Source: Megamerina dolium (Eukaryota > Arthropoda > Insecta > Diptera > Megamerinidae). Taken from it: a stretch of 64,000 nucleotides of DNA. A model generated the notes under the pieces. The model did no database searches. It saw only the letters and a program-made list of their open reading frames with translations, and was not told where the DNA came from. Positions 35,153 through 47,442 of the stretch are shown one piece after another (the stretch's first letter is position 1; each line of letters begins with the position of its first letter). Where the stretch lies: the NCBI GenBank assembly GCA_963854835.1, contig OY978525.1, positions 17,392,309 to 17,456,308 of the forward strand, written 5' to 3'. The position numbers and the translations under genes are program-made.

Positions 35153-37768
35153 TCACAGCATATTCAGTGTGTCTTTTCTTTTTAATCGAAGATGCCCCGT
35201 GCTCAGCAACAATTGCCTAGCAAGGGGATTCGGATGACTGTGTAATTTTTGAATGTAGCTTCTGCAAGACATTGCAACTTCCTCAGAATTTGTGGGTACA
35301 TTTAAATCTCGATGGATGTTAACGTTCCTCATATACCAAGGCGCGTTTACAATAATTCGCAGACACTTGGATTGTATTCGCTGCAATTTTTCGATATTTG
35401 AGGGAGATGCGGTGCCCCAAAACTGAATACCATAAGTCCAGATTGGCTTCAGGATTGCTTTATATAATAGCACTTTGTATTCGAGATTCAACTTTGATCT
35501 TTTGTGTAACAGCCACCATAACTGATTAATTTTAAGCTTGATCTGAGTTTTCTTTGCCTCTATGTGATTTTTCCAGGTCAGCCTTCTGTCGAGGTGAATA
35601 CCCAAGTACTTTGTTGAGGAACATTGTGGAACTGATTGGCCATTAATTTTAAGTGGGGGACATGTATCTGGCCTTAGCGTGAAGGTTACATGTACGCTCT
35701 TTGATTCATTGACTTTTATACGCCATTTTGCTAGCCAGATTTCGAGAGAATCGATATGAGTCTGCAGGAGTTTAGTAGCTTCTATGGGGTTAGAGCGAGA
35801 GCACAATATTGCCGTATCATCTGCAAAGGTCGATATAAATGTATGGTTATTGCTGGGCATATCTGTAGTGTATAAGAGATACAGTAAGGGGCCCAAAACG
35901 CTTCCTTGAGGAACGCCAGCGTGAATATCCAATGGATTTGTTGTGTAATCCTTGTGATGTACGAGAAATTGTCTTTTCGTGAGGTAGCTACTAAGCAATG
36001 AGGAGACATTTGCAGGCAGTAATAGTTTGAGTTTGTAAATAAGGCCATCGTGCTATACTTTATCGAAAGCTTGAGTGATATCAAGAAAGACAGCTGAGCA
36101 ATACTTTTTTTCTTCAAAAGTGTTCCTTATCAGAGTTACAATGCGGTGGACTTGTTCTATTGTGCCGTGCTGTTTTCTAAATCCAAACTGATGTTGAGGA
36201 ATCAGTTGGTTGAGATTAATAAATGGAGTTATATTCATGACAAGTAGCTTTTCGAATACTTTAGAAAGTAGAGGCAGGAGGCTGATAGGTCTGTACGATG
36301 CAACTTTTGTAGGGTCTTTTCCTGGTTTTGCTATCATAATAATTTTTGAAGTTTTCCAGCATTTGGGATAGTGTTTAATACGAAGGATAGCATTGAAAAT
36401 GTGCATCAGATGAATTACTGAAGCCGGAGGTAGCTCTTTTATCATTTTACCGGTAATTTTATCTGGACCAGGTTTGAATATGTCCTTTTTATTAATTTTG
36501 AGCGTTATTGAGCAAGGTTGAGAAGTTAATTTTGGTAATGAGGACTGTGAAGAGGGTGGATTGGGTGTAAACACACTTTTTAGGTGGTTTGCAAAAGCCA
36601 AACCCTTCTCACAGTTGCTTCTAGCCCAATTACCGTCACTCAAACGGATGGGGGAATCAGTGAGAATTGGCCGATTTGAGTTTTTTGCTGATTTCCACAA
36701 AGAGTAGTCTGACGCTTCACCAGGTGTTAATTTCGCTATGTGCTCTTCTAACTCTTTGTTGTTTTTATTTTTTAAGGCTTGCTTTAACTTTCGAGTGCAG
36801 TGCTGTAGCTGTGTTTTCAGATTCGGTGATCTGAATTCTTGCCATTGTCTTCGGAGTCTTCTTTTCTGTCTTACTAGCAATTCAATATCGGCTGGTGTGT
36901 ATGGGCTATAGTTTGATTGCTTGCATACCTTTGTGCAGGTGGCTGAGCTGAGAGCTAATGAGAGCAGCTGGTTGAATTTTTCGAGTGCTGAGTCTACATC
37001 GTGTCCATTTCTTAATACAGTACTCAGAGAAAGATGGGAATTTATATATTTCTTGAATTTTAACCAGTCTATTTTCTTTCTAACGCAATTACCTTGGGGA
37101 CTTGGTGATTTTATAGATATTACCGTGGGTGAGTGGTCAGATGATAGATCATAATTACACTCTGTGGAGATATTTTCCATCTGCAAACCTTTGGCGACTC
37201 CAAAGTCTATGAGATCGGGTATTTTCCTCTTGTCCGTCGGCCAATATGTCGGTTGACCATTTGAAATAACATCGTAGCCATGGTTAGTGATGATTGAACA
37301 TAGTCTTCTGCCTTTTGGAGTTATTAAGCGGGAGCCCCAGTGAGTGTGTTTGGCGTTGAAATCGCCAGCAACCAAGAATTTGCTACCAAGAGTTGAGAAA
37401 AATTCTTTATATTGCTGTTCGGTAATACTGTATCTTGGGGGACAGTATATCGCAGATATTACTAGCTTAGAGATATATTCTTCCAGACATATAGATGTTG
37501 CTTGCAAGTAGACGCTACTGAAATCTTCGAGAACATGATGTTTTATTCTGCTTTTTATCAATATGGCAGTTCCTCCGCGTGCCTTACCATGCGGATGATT
37601 TGTGGTGTACAGTTTGTAATATGGTATTTGGTAGCAATTTTTGTCAGTGAAATGGGTCTCAGATATCATCATTATGTCGATTTGGCTGGATTCAAGGAAT
37701 TGAATTAGCTCCAAACGGTGCTGGCTTAAGCCGTTGGCGTTCCAGTGGCATATCTTGAGACAACTCAT
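35153..37768 (-). pseudogene. Jockey ORF2: endonuclease-reverse transcriptase with one nonsense codon
   Basis: ORF2 would make the enzyme that nicks target DNA and copies the element RNA. The N-terminal apurinic-type endonuclease (residues 1-about 225) keeps HWNANGL (Asn12), SETHF (Glu37), GDFNAKH (Asp136, Asn138) and SSDHSP (Asp211, His212). The RT follows with KPGPDKITG, YRPISLLPLLSKVFEKLL and QFGFRKQHGT. The frame stops with TAG at 36053-36055 straight after LDITQAFDKV. It continues open in the same frame from 36052 to 35153 with AGVPQGSVLGPLL and the catalytic FADD. The total is about 871 codons, near the usual length of about 900. The start ATG (37768) overlaps the ORF1 stop in ATGA. A C-terminal domain without RNase H ends at TAA near 35153. 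Unless the stop is read through, the copy makes no active RT. Confidence 0.93.
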
Positions 37769-39210
37769 GGTCTGGATAGCAATGTTTGGAGTAACATCGA
37801 TTGATTTTTCATCATTTCTTGCATCATTGTTTGCATTGAGTTCATGAATTGGTTCATATTCTGAATTAATGTCTGAAGCAAATGTTCAAGGGTACTTGGC
37901 TGTTGGGTGGGCAGTGAGTGTTTCTGCTCATTATTTACATTGCTTTGTTGGTGTGTGTTTTGTTTTAACACGCTAGCGTATGAATTGGTTTGATTCTTGT
38001 TTGGGATTGCAGAGAAGAATTGTGTTGCATTAATATTTTGTCTCTTACTTGAGTTGGCTATCTGAGTTTGCTCAACTGGTTTTAGAGGTTGATTGCTAGC
38101 GGAGAAATTTAGCTTTAGGGTTGTATATACTGGGCAACCTCTATAATTTGCGGTGTGATTACCTCCACAATTGCTGCATTTTTTCATGCTAGCATCGCCT
38201 TTAGATTTTGGGCATATGTTTGATTTATGGAGATCTCCACAAATCACACAAACAGCTGGCAGGGTACAATATGTCTTAGTATGTCCATATTCTTGGCAGT
38301 TACTGCACTGAGGAGGTCCAGTTCTCTTATGGGGTTCTTCGATTGTGATTTTGCGATGCAATAAATATCGAATTTTATATATGGGGTGTACTTCACCTTT
38401 TTTTAAGGGTTTTGTTTCAGGCTGAAGCTCAATACGATATAACGGTTGAGGTATATTGCTCTTGTTGAGAATGTTGAATACTGTTTTGGCTTGAAACCCT
38501 TCTTCCTGAAGGGCAAGTTTGATTTCGTTAATGTCAACGTTGGGTTCGACGCCTTTGAGTACAACGATTAAGCCCTTACTACTTTTTAGCTGATATGTGT
38601 AGTAATTCTTTTTTACAGCATCAAATTCCGCAATTACTTTACGATAATGAGTTTCGCTGTAGATTTGCACTTTCGTTTCCTCAATTTGGCCTTTACGAAT
38701 AGGAACAACGTGGAAATTCTTTGGTCCTATAAGACTTGTAATTCTAGAAATCAACTTATCTGAGTTGCGTTCTCTTAAGAAAATGGGTGGGGGTTTGAAA
38801 TTTTTCTTGGAGATTATATTTTCGTCACTTTCATCACCTGAAAGCAAAGCGTATCTATTTTCCGAACTAATAGGGGCAGTGTTCTGCTTTTGAATTTTTG
38901 TTGAATTCATTTGTTTCGAATTTTGTGGACTTCTTTTTCGCTTTACTACAGTAATGTAGCGATCAATTCCAGTTTGAACAGCAACTGGTTCTTTATTAGT
39001 CATCGCACTAGTTGCTTTAACTACTGGGTCATGCACTTCAGTAGAAAGGCCGTTATTTGTTTGCTTTGATGTTGTAGCTGTTGGTGTTACAGCAGGAGAA
39101 GCGCATTGTACACTCCACGGTATAGAGGGAGATAGTATATCACGAGAGAACAAAAGTTGGCACGATAATTTGAAAGTAGATTTTACGTCATATCTAACAT
39201 ATATAGCCAT
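37765..39210 (-). pseudogene. Jockey ORF1 (gag-like RNA-binding protein), 5' end replaced by flank
   Basis: The open frame of 481 codons encodes a nucleic-acid-binding ORF1 protein. C-terminal to a conserved domain at about residues 140-295 (the part usually called PRE_C2HC) are three CCHC-type knuckles: CSNCQEYGHTKTYC (302-315), CVICGDLHKSNIC (321-333) and CSNCGGNHTANYRGC (345-359). A Gln/Asn-rich and Met-rich tail follows (about 395-475). Jockey ORF1 is usually around 550-580 residues, so the N-terminus is short. If the element begins at 39161, codons 1-16 (from 39210) come from host flank and only residue 17 onward is element-derived. The first Met inside the element in this frame is residue 70. 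The stop codon TGA overlaps the ORF2 start. Confidence 0.88.
39162..39168. repeat. Candidate target-site duplication, right copy
   Basis: ACGATAA, identical to 34982-34988, immediately beyond the presumed 5' end of the minus-strand LINE. A match of 7 to 10 bp is in the normal range for jockey-like target-site duplications. Confidence 0.65.
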
Positions 39211-42200
39211 ATAGCTTAAAATATTCGAGCATTAAACTTGATAATACAGAGCACTATTTTACCTGCTAATATTTTGAGAAATTCTGGGTTACTATTTCAA
39301 ACAAATTACATTGTCGTGTTGGCAAAACTTTATGTAAAGACTTTATTTTACTTCATCTACTCTAACCTAATCTAACATACTACACCTACAAACAAACTTA
39401 TCCCTATCTCCACCTGAAAACAGAACTTCCCTACGAAAGGAATAGAAATACATCTAAAAATCTTCAAGTAGCCTCATGGCTGCTCACGCATCTTTTCAAG
39501 AGCGGTGGGCTGCCAACATTTTTCATTTTCTACGTTTTAAAGGAACATACTCATTTCCTAACTCCACCCATTAGAGTAGCTCCTCTACAAAGTTGATGTT
39601 GATCGGTAGTACTTTTGTACGAGATATGGGCCAAATGGTGAAATTGCTTTCGAAAAAGAATATAGCAAAATAAAAATGTATATCTCAGAAAGTCGATAAC
39701 TTAAAATCAATGGGTGCTTTTTTATTAAAATTTTTCTTTTAACTAGAGTTATTAGTGATACGTCATAGATTAATGAACGATGATGTCTGAATGAGCTCGA
39801 GAAAAAAATAGTATATTCTTTGCCTTCATTAGTGGTCGAAGTTCCATGCCAAAGGTTAGAGCAATCTATAATTCAATGAACTTACGCATTCAAAATGGAA
39901 ATAGGACAAAGAAATACAGATCCAATGTATAGATTAAAATATTCTGCCAAAGAAATGAAAAGTCTCTTCTACATACAATAATTATACAATAAACGGATAG
40001 ATATCTGTCTTCGGACTAATAACTTACTTTAAGAGACAGAATAGAAGTTCTGATAAATTAATCCTCCATAAGAGTACCAGAGACCAATGCGAAAATGTTT
40101 TTTTTTTAGATCTCCTTGGAATGCACTATTTAATTTGATAAAAAAAAATAATTTAAAAATACATATTTTACAATAATAATAATAATAATGGTAATAAGTC
40201 CACAAAGCAAAAGGTGACAATGGTCGAATGTCACGACATGTCACTCTCTCACTTCGAGGCTAACTAGTGACTAACTTATGGGTTGCAAAACAAAATAAAA
40301 AACAACAACAGCTAACTGCCAACTTTTCTTGCTGCGAAAAGCGAAAATGCTAAGCGTCAAAAACTGTCATAATCTCGCCAAAATGTACTTTATCATAACA
40401 GAACAACAACAATAATAATTGTGCCAACAACTACAATTGAAATGACCTCGTTGACATTTTGTTGTTACGGTGAAAATGGTTATATTATATATTGTATACA
40501 TATTAAATATGCAAAAAGACCAGGCGCCAATTTACACGAGTGTCGCTTGTGTAAGATTGGTGATTGGACTTTTTCATTCCACTCCATACCACTCCACTTA
40601 TATAATTATAATACTGAAAATAGTTTGTAGTAGAAAAATATATTTGAATTAGTTTTGAATAATATAAATATGAAGCAAATACAACATACACTCTCGCTCT
40701 AATGACCAAAGGACGGCACTTGACGATCATCGTTCAAAAACCAGCCTGCCAGTCTGTTAACTAACCGCTCCACCATTGTAACTCATTGCTCAAATTCATT
40801 TAATATGGCTGCTACGGACATAGTAGCTTAACTTATCTTTCATTCATATTCATGAGCAGTTGACTATTTCATAAACAATTGTTGATGTTACGTATTCGTT
40901 GTTAGTTGTTTTAGCCTATTGGCCTGGTTTGTTTTTTTTTCTTCGGTTTCATTTTGGGAACTTTTTTGGCAGTTTGCTAGTTCATTCATTATGCTGCTAC
41001 AAATGTATGTATGTGTATGTGTGTATGAGTATATCGCCTTTCAACACATAATTTTTCGTTTTGATAACATTTCAAAATATTATTATATTAAGTATATAAA
41101 TACTTTTTTGTTGTTGTTTCTATATTCTTATTCCTTTTTTTTTCCCTGCTTTTTTGTGCTGTAAATTTAAGTTTGCATGCGCAAAGTCGTTCATTCATAT
41201 TATTATTATCAAATAAATGAAATGTCAAAAAGAGTGAACGAAAAAAAAAAACAGCAACACACAAACGTGTGTCGCAAATTTACTTTCAAAAATGTTTCTA
41301 CATTATTTTTATACAATACTAGTTTAGTTGGCTTGATTTGGTTGCCTTTTCTAAAATTTGCTTTACTTATTTATGGTTTCTTCTGTAAATTTAAATATAA
41401 TATATAGCATGCTTTTAGGCATTTTATCATTATTTGACATTCATTCTTAACTGAATGTTTATTATTGTTATACCAACTATAATACATTGTTTCTGTTAGG
41501 CTAGGGAATGTGAATTAACAACAACAAAACAACAACAATAACAACAACAACAAACAAAGAAAAAATTACTGGAAAATTGCTCATTTTAACAATTTTTTTC
41601 TTCTTTGTTGGTATTTAGTTGACAGTTTATTTGCAATAAATATACTTTAAGTAGTTCTTTTAGATGGAAATGTTTAATCGTGATTGTCTATTAAAAAAAC
41701 AAATGAATTCTTTTATTATGAGCTGAAGTCTTTGCAACCAAGAGATCATAGATTATGAATGTACATATCTTCTTGAGGGGCATACCCTATTCCATTTATG
41801 CTTGACGATTGTTATTACATTTAAGAGTGAATGAAGCAAACGTCATTTGGATTTTTGCACTTAACTAACATTTACAAAGACGGCATTTCGTCAGAGTGCA
41901 GAAACTACATCTTTTCCAACACATGCAATAACTCCAAAGTGTTTTAAATGAAACTATTTTACTCTTTGAAAGGAGCAAGTGTCCTTTAATTTTATAGATT
42001 TGACATCAAGTCCTTATTTAATAGTACTTCAGTGAGCAAGTAATTTTGATGCGTCATCGTTCGGATGCACAAATTCATATTTGTGTTTATGAGCAAGGGC
42101 TTTATGTAAATCTTACTTTTTTACCTTTTTACATTAGATCAATATAAGTGCCATCCTATGTCATTTGTTTTTCCAACATAAACAACTAGATTTGATTTGA

Positions 42201-42585
42201 ATTACAGCGAGACAATTTCTATCACAATAAACCACATCAGTGAGAGTCACACTTTATTTGTTACTAGATAGAAATCAAAGCCATGGTCAGATAAAAGTCA
42301 ATGATGGGGAACAGTGACATTATGCAAGATTAGCTTAGATTATTAGTTTACTGAATCAGTCTCGAAGCCTTTGCAGCCTTATGATAAACCAGTGCTTTTT
42401 ATTTTCAGCCATGATTTTAATTTTCTCATTATAATTACTTGCAATGCTTGCAAAATCTTCCATGAAGGAATGTTCCTTTGTTTTACAATGTCGAAAGTCC
42501 GTAATCACTCTTATGTTTTATTTATTGAGTTTTAGTCTACTTAGTCTTTTGTTATGATACCTTCGATAGGCAGAGTTTGGCCTGT
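39211..42585. other. AT-rich noncoding stretch
   Basis: CTAACCTAATCTAACAT-like text sits at 39361. (AAT)/(CAA) runs are at 40171-40190, 40402-40416 and 41518-41550. Open frames at 40421-40630 and 40919-41407 are composition-driven. No domain is seen. Confidence 0.45.
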
Positions 42586-42589
42586 CTGT

Positions 42590-42800
42590 TAGATTCCGTT
42601 TTCATCCTGAAATTTTGGTGTTATTCCTCTATCCACACCTTTAAATTTTATTTGTAGGAACTCAGTGAACGCTTTTGTGGCGAGAATATCTGTCATTTTA
42701 TTTCCAACGTACCCCTTTTTCTTGGTGTGTCCCATATATTTTGGGTCCATCAGAATGCAATGTCTCATAGTCCTCTATGCAGCTCGGTCGTTCCTGTTTT
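42590..42800 (-). pseudogene. LINE-type RNase H scrap
   Basis: On the minus strand, 42737 down to about 42657 reads YMGHTKKKGYVGNKMTDILA followed by TKAFTEF. This fits the RNase H signature (V/M)xGHxGxxGNxxADxLAxxA of non-LTR retrotransposons, including the Asp before (I/L)LA. The flanking frames are broken and no RT is seen. It could instead be a domain from another RNase H-bearing element. Confidence 0.5.
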
Positions 42801-44770
42801 TAGGTTTTTCTACTTAGGAATGAGATCTTGAAATTACGGCGGAAATTTCCTGATCAACCCCAGACTTGTGTTTTTCTTTTCTTTTATTGAGGTATCTAGT
42901 CACAGTCGATGGATCAAGTCACATAGGGGAATATTCTCAACTTCCAAATGCATTGTAATTGGCACATCATGCTGTGACATGGGTATAATATGGGTATAAT
43001 ATGGGTCCCTTAGCAATAATCATAATAATTCATATTCATAATTATATTTGCTCAACATTAATGATAACTATAATCCGAAAAATAAATTAATTTAAGTATT
43101 TGTAAAATTATTACATTATTATAATGTCTCAATTTGCTCCGATAAACTTTTCAGCTTCATTAAAGCCACCTTCTATTTTCTTCGGATTGTGTATTATTAT
43201 TCATATTTTTCAATTTTTTTTTTCAGTATTGCAAAAACACTCAAACAGACTTCTTAGCTTCTTTGGAATGTGCAGAAAGTTAGCTAGCTATCATGAATAT
43301 CAAACGATAGTAAAGATCATAATGATGAAGACAATGTTGTAGACATTATGGAATGTGATGCAATCTGTCGCCCTTGCTATTACTAACTACAACACAACAC
43401 TACGTACTGGTTACTGCATATTTATGCGATACGGTCAATGTGCTCATCTTGGCACAACAATGGTTTGCGGCCAGGGTTATTGCAACACATATGCATTTAT
43501 GTAAAGGCTAAACCATTACTGTCACTTGTGACTGCCATAGTGGACTTCTGATATACATAAATACTATTAGCCACTGAAAGTGGGAGTGCTTTTGAACTCC
43601 CATTTCTCGTGCTACGCAAAAAAAAAAATTAAAATGTGTGATGTGTTCTTTTAATTGGATGATGGAAAAAAGTAAAAATATTGCTAGTATATATATGAGA
43701 CTGTGCTTTTGTGTGTGTGTGCTTGCATGTGTTGGTATAAATAATGGAAAAAAGGGACAAAGTGAAAAAAATAAAATAAAATAAAATAAAATAATAATTT
43801 AACATTCACGAGAGCGTTCATGTCTGGTGGCAATAATTAAAGTCGTGCTTTCGTTAACTTTTTTTCTGTGGTCTCGCGTTTTTCGTAGTCAAGTCAGTCA
43901 ATGGCTGGTATGACCATTGTACATACAATACATACTAGAGTACATAGTGTCGACGATACTACAACATGAGGATATGTGTACATGTGTAACGCTTACACAC
44001 GATACGATTATATAAATATACAATGTGAAAATTGTCCTTGTTGTCGCTTTCCACTCATACTAAATTTGCTGTTGAAATGTTTGGGAATGTATACGTGTCC
44101 GAGTACTTATACTGGCATGCATACAAATACTATTGTATATTAGTATGAATGTATTCGTATGTATGTATTACATTTACAATAGCTTATGCTAGCCATAACT
44201 GCTAACAATTATAAAGTGGAAAAATATTAAAGTTAGCCTGTAGCGAAATTTTCAAATATATTCTATTCAACGTATTCATACATATGTACCTTCAGATTTA
44301 CTGATATTGAATAAATACACGAGTGTGGCATGTGTGTTTTGATTTTAATTAAATTTTTTAAATCTCAATCATTTATTTATCTGATACTATTATCTGATAG
44401 TGTGTGTGTGTGTATAAACATGAATCAGTTTGAATATATTTTTGTATGTATATTTGACTTGGTAGAAATTGAAAATATTAATTATTTCCTGTTTCATTCT
44501 GAGAAAAAGTTCTATGACGGTTTTGGAGGGGACATAAAATCACTACGTCAATTAACGAGCAAAGATTTCATAACTCACCAGGCTTTAGATTCATCAAAGG
44601 ACTGCAAGAATATATTCTATTCGCAACAATGGTGCTAAATGTAGATAGGAGATGTAAGGAAAGATGAATGGCCAACGGACATTGTAAGAATCAATTACAT
44701 ATTGAAATTTACACATATTGGTACATAAAAGAAGCTATCGAAAAAGTGTCATAACTATGAATATTTCTAA
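42801..44770. other. AT-rich noncoding stretch
   Basis: A short triplicated ATGGGTATAAT motif is at about 42979-43006, an (AAAAT)n run at 43765-43796 and (TG)n at 44399-44413. The open frames 43124-43342 and 44330-44638 have no domains. Confidence 0.45.
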
Positions 44771-44772
44771 TA

Positions 44773-45886
44773 TCAGGTGTAGTAAAAAGAAATCCATTAT
44801 TTTTCCAATAGATGGCTCTAGTAATCTGTATCTCGCGTTGTATACTAAATAAACTTTTCAGGCAGTTTTGTGATTGCTTGACTCAGTATTGTTTAAGCAC
44901 GCGTCAAATATGGACGACAGTAAAGAGAAAATACACCATATTTTACAGTTTTTCTTCGATAAAGGCGAAAACGCATGCCAGACGGCTGAAAATGTGAATA
45001 GTGTTTATGGTCCTGATACTGTAACAGCCAATCACGACTAATTTTGGTTTCGTAGATTCCGTTCCGTAAAATAATGGAAATCGTCGAGTCTGACGAGTAA
45101 GCACTGCTTCTATTACCCAGGAGCTACACATTGCATAAAAACAGTTTGGGACCATTTAAATAAGGGTGGATACAAAAAGAAGCTCCATGTATAGGTGCCA
45201 CACGAGTTGACGCAAAAAAACCTCATGGACCGAGTTTCCAACTGCGAATCGCTGCTGAATCGCAACAAAATCGTTCCACTTCTGAAGCGGATGGTTACTG
45301 GTGACGGAAAGTGGGTCACTTATGGTGACCAAGCCAGGATTGACGTTTAGGAAGGTTTGGCTATGTGTTTGGTGGGATTGACAGGGAATCATCTACTATG
45401 AGCTGCTCCCCCACGACAAAACTCTTAATTCGGACCTGTACTGTCAACAATTGGACCATCTGGAGGAAGCAATCGCCCAGAAGCGGCCAACTTTGGCCAA
45501 TAGGAGAGGAATTGTGTTCCATGAGGACAACGCCAGGCCACACACATCGATAGTGACTCGCCAGAAGCTACGGAAGCTTGGTTGAGAGGTTCTTATGCAT
45601 CCAATTTATCGTCCGAACCTGGCGCCAAGTGATTGCTACCTGTTCCTGTCTATGGCGAATGATTTTGCTGGTGAAAACTTCGCCTCAAAAGAAGCTTGTG
45701 AAAATCGACTGTCCCAGTCAATAGGGACGAGGGTTTCGATGAGAGTGGCATTATGAAATTACCTTCAAAATGGCAACAAGTTATCGAACAAAATAGTGCA
45801 TATTTGCCCTAAATCGGATCATTCTAACTATGCTAAATAAAACCTTCAATTTAATGCAAAAATAATGAATTTTTTTTTACTAGCTT
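44773..45886 (+). mobile_element. Mariner element with terminal inverted repeats
   Basis: The left end TCAGGTGTAGTAAAAAGAAA (44773, preceded by TA) continues TCCATTATTTTTCC. The reverse complement of the right end reads AGCTAGTAAAAAAAAATT then CATTATTTTTGC (from about 45886). The core AGTAAAAANAAATNCATTATTTTT is shared. The total is about 1.1 kb, close to the expected mariner size. Confidence 0.85.
44910..45811 (+). pseudogene. Mariner (DD34D) transposase relic
   Basis: The plus strand starts MDDSKEKIHHILQFFFDKGE at 44910, then NACQTAENVNSVYGPDTVTA and a stop. Later blocks, in changing frames, are HLNKGGYKKKL, VPHELTQKNLMDR, LLNRNKIVPLLKRMVTGDGK (first Asp) and IVFHEDNARPHTS (second Asp, around 45520). 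EVLMHP and LAPSDCYLF follow (third Asp, around 45630), then SGIMKLPSKWQQ near 45740-45780. All three Asp codons are present. In-frame stops (for example TAA after TANHD, TGA after RKLG) and small deletions, mainly between the HTH parts, inactivate it. The relatives at 46 kb and 50 kb share the KRNEI...PFLK wording, so one subfamily left several copies. Confidence 0.88.
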
Positions 45887-45952
45887 ATTATTTACAATCG
45901 AAAAAAATATTATTAAAAAAGAAAAGACTTCGATAGGGAAAAAAGATCTCAA

Positions 45953-46525
45953 TTATTTTACGATTCCTTCAAATTTTATTTGACATCGTTCAGATTGCTC
46001 GATTTGGGTAAAATATGTACTATTTTTGTGATTTTTTGCCTTCTGAAAATTAATAATGCTTATCACAAAGAAATTCTGGTACGTATTGGTGAATAACTCA
46101 ACTAAACAATTTTCACAGTATTCTCTTAATGCCAATTTGATATTACTAAATAATTTTTGCAATGGTAAAAAAAAAAACATGATAATCGCTTGATGCCAGG
46201 CACCTGTTGTCCTGATGGAACACAACAACTCTTCTTTTGCCCAATTCTACTGATCAGTCAGGAGTTTCAAAAATCAGAAGTCTAAATTTAATATTTAGCC
46301 ATCTAAAAGCAGCTCATGGTAGATGAGTTCTTTCCAAACCCACCAATTACACCGCGAAACTTTTCTGGCTCCTAGTCATGGTTTAGCTTCGACCGAGCCA
46401 CTTAATTTCACTTCTAAGCTGTTCATCTTCGCACAGTATTTTCGTTTTTAGCCAATTTTTCATTCCAATGATTATTCATTTAAAAAATCGACTTATTTCG
46501 TTTCGTTTATTCGAAGTTTCTCAAA
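45953..46525 (-). pseudogene. Second mariner relic, opposite orientation
   Basis: The minus strand from about 46515 reads KRNEISRFFK then a worn version of the first-Asp block (IIIGMKNWL for IITGDEKW). Next come WWVWKELIYHELL and VVFHQDN with the second Asp. A deletion then joins directly to a SSDYHVFFF block with the third Asp. The open frame down to 45953 has EYCENCLVELF and FTQIEQSERC, the typical C-terminus of the same mariner group as the element at 44.8-45.9 kb. The copies lie tail to tail about 70 bp apart. Confidence 0.75.
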
Positions 46526-46529
46526 TGGA

Positions 46530-47105
46530 TATTTAATCTATTATGTTTTTATGCATTAACTTTTTGAATCCAGATTTATGCGGATAATTTAAAGCAGTAT
46601 TGCGGATAATCTTTAACGCCTGGCCACTACTACTACTACTTGGTCTACGTAGATCATTTTCATGATTTATTAACAACAGTTCTAGCTGTGCGAGGTGTTT
46701 CAACAAGATCGAAAACAAGCCAATTACCTGAACTAGGTCACATAAAAAATTAATAATCACTCTAACACCGTGTCATTATATCCCGCATGAGTGCATGGAA
46801 ATTCCGGAGATTTAACTATATCCGTTCGTCCGTCTATCACCTGGCTGGTTCGCACAATAAATTTAATAAATATTGATCTATTTTGAGGAAATTTGACATT
46901 AGCAGCCTATGATCCAAGGTTACGGAAGGTATGCCCACATGTCGCAATCAAATTGTCTAACCTCAGAATATTTAAAATGTTAAACTTGCTACAACTCACT
47001 TAATATACTATCTAGGGCAACAATATTTGGCACGTAGAGTTATGTTATACTGCTACATAATCACGCTAGAAATGGTCGAGCTACACCTACTTTTTATAGC
47101 AATCT
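46530..47105. other. Noncoding stretch
   Basis: The open frame 46533-46760 (minus) is not recognised. Nothing else stands out. Confidence 0.4.
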
Positions 47106-47110
47106 TCTGT

Positions 47111-47330
47111 CTAGAATAACCATATTCGACTCTTAGATTATTATTGTAATCGGAAAGAAGTTCGTATTAAATCAGTAAGCCACACGAAATTAAAAAAAAA
47201 TGTTTACTGCCATAACTTACGAACTATTCAACGTAGAACAACCATATGTACGTAAGTTGTGGATTATTATTGCAAAGATAATTGGACTAATAAGAAGAGG
47301 TAAGCCACGTTCACTATTTTATATAGCTCT
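47111..47330. repeat. Imperfect tandem repeat, ~121-bp period
   Basis: CTAGAATAACCATATTCG followed by GATTATTATTGTAAT (47113 on) is echoed by GTAGAACAACCATATGTACG and GATTATTATTGCAAAG (47231 on). Each is then followed by a GTAAGCCAC motif. Divergence is considerable. Confidence 0.5.
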
Positions 47331-47442
47331 GCTTGTAATAAATCTGAAAGAAATCAGCAAACCACACCTACTACTTAATGTGGCTCCCATACAAAGTCGC
47401 GAAACAATCTTGAACTTTAAATCTCCCATAACTTAGGAATAT

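Larger units (their letters stand above)
34989..39161 (-). mobile_element. Jockey-clade non-LTR retrotransposon, 5'-truncated
   Basis: An element of about 4.17 kb on the minus strand. It has a 28-nt poly(A) tail (T run 34989-35016), a polyadenylation signal, ORF1 with three zinc knuckles, and ORF2 with APE-type endonuclease and reverse transcriptase but no RNase H, as in jockey-clade elements. Flanking ACGATAA copies (34982-34988 and 39162-39168) place the 5' junction at 39161, inside the ORF1 coding frame. The copy therefore appears to have lost the 5' UTR and the ORF1 start. The long homopolymer tail, long open frames and a single internal stop suggest a comparatively recent insertion. Confidence 0.9.

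Noticed and set aside
36921..37154. Plus-strand frames within 35-39 kb
   Set aside because: Antisense shadows of the minus-strand jockey ORFs.
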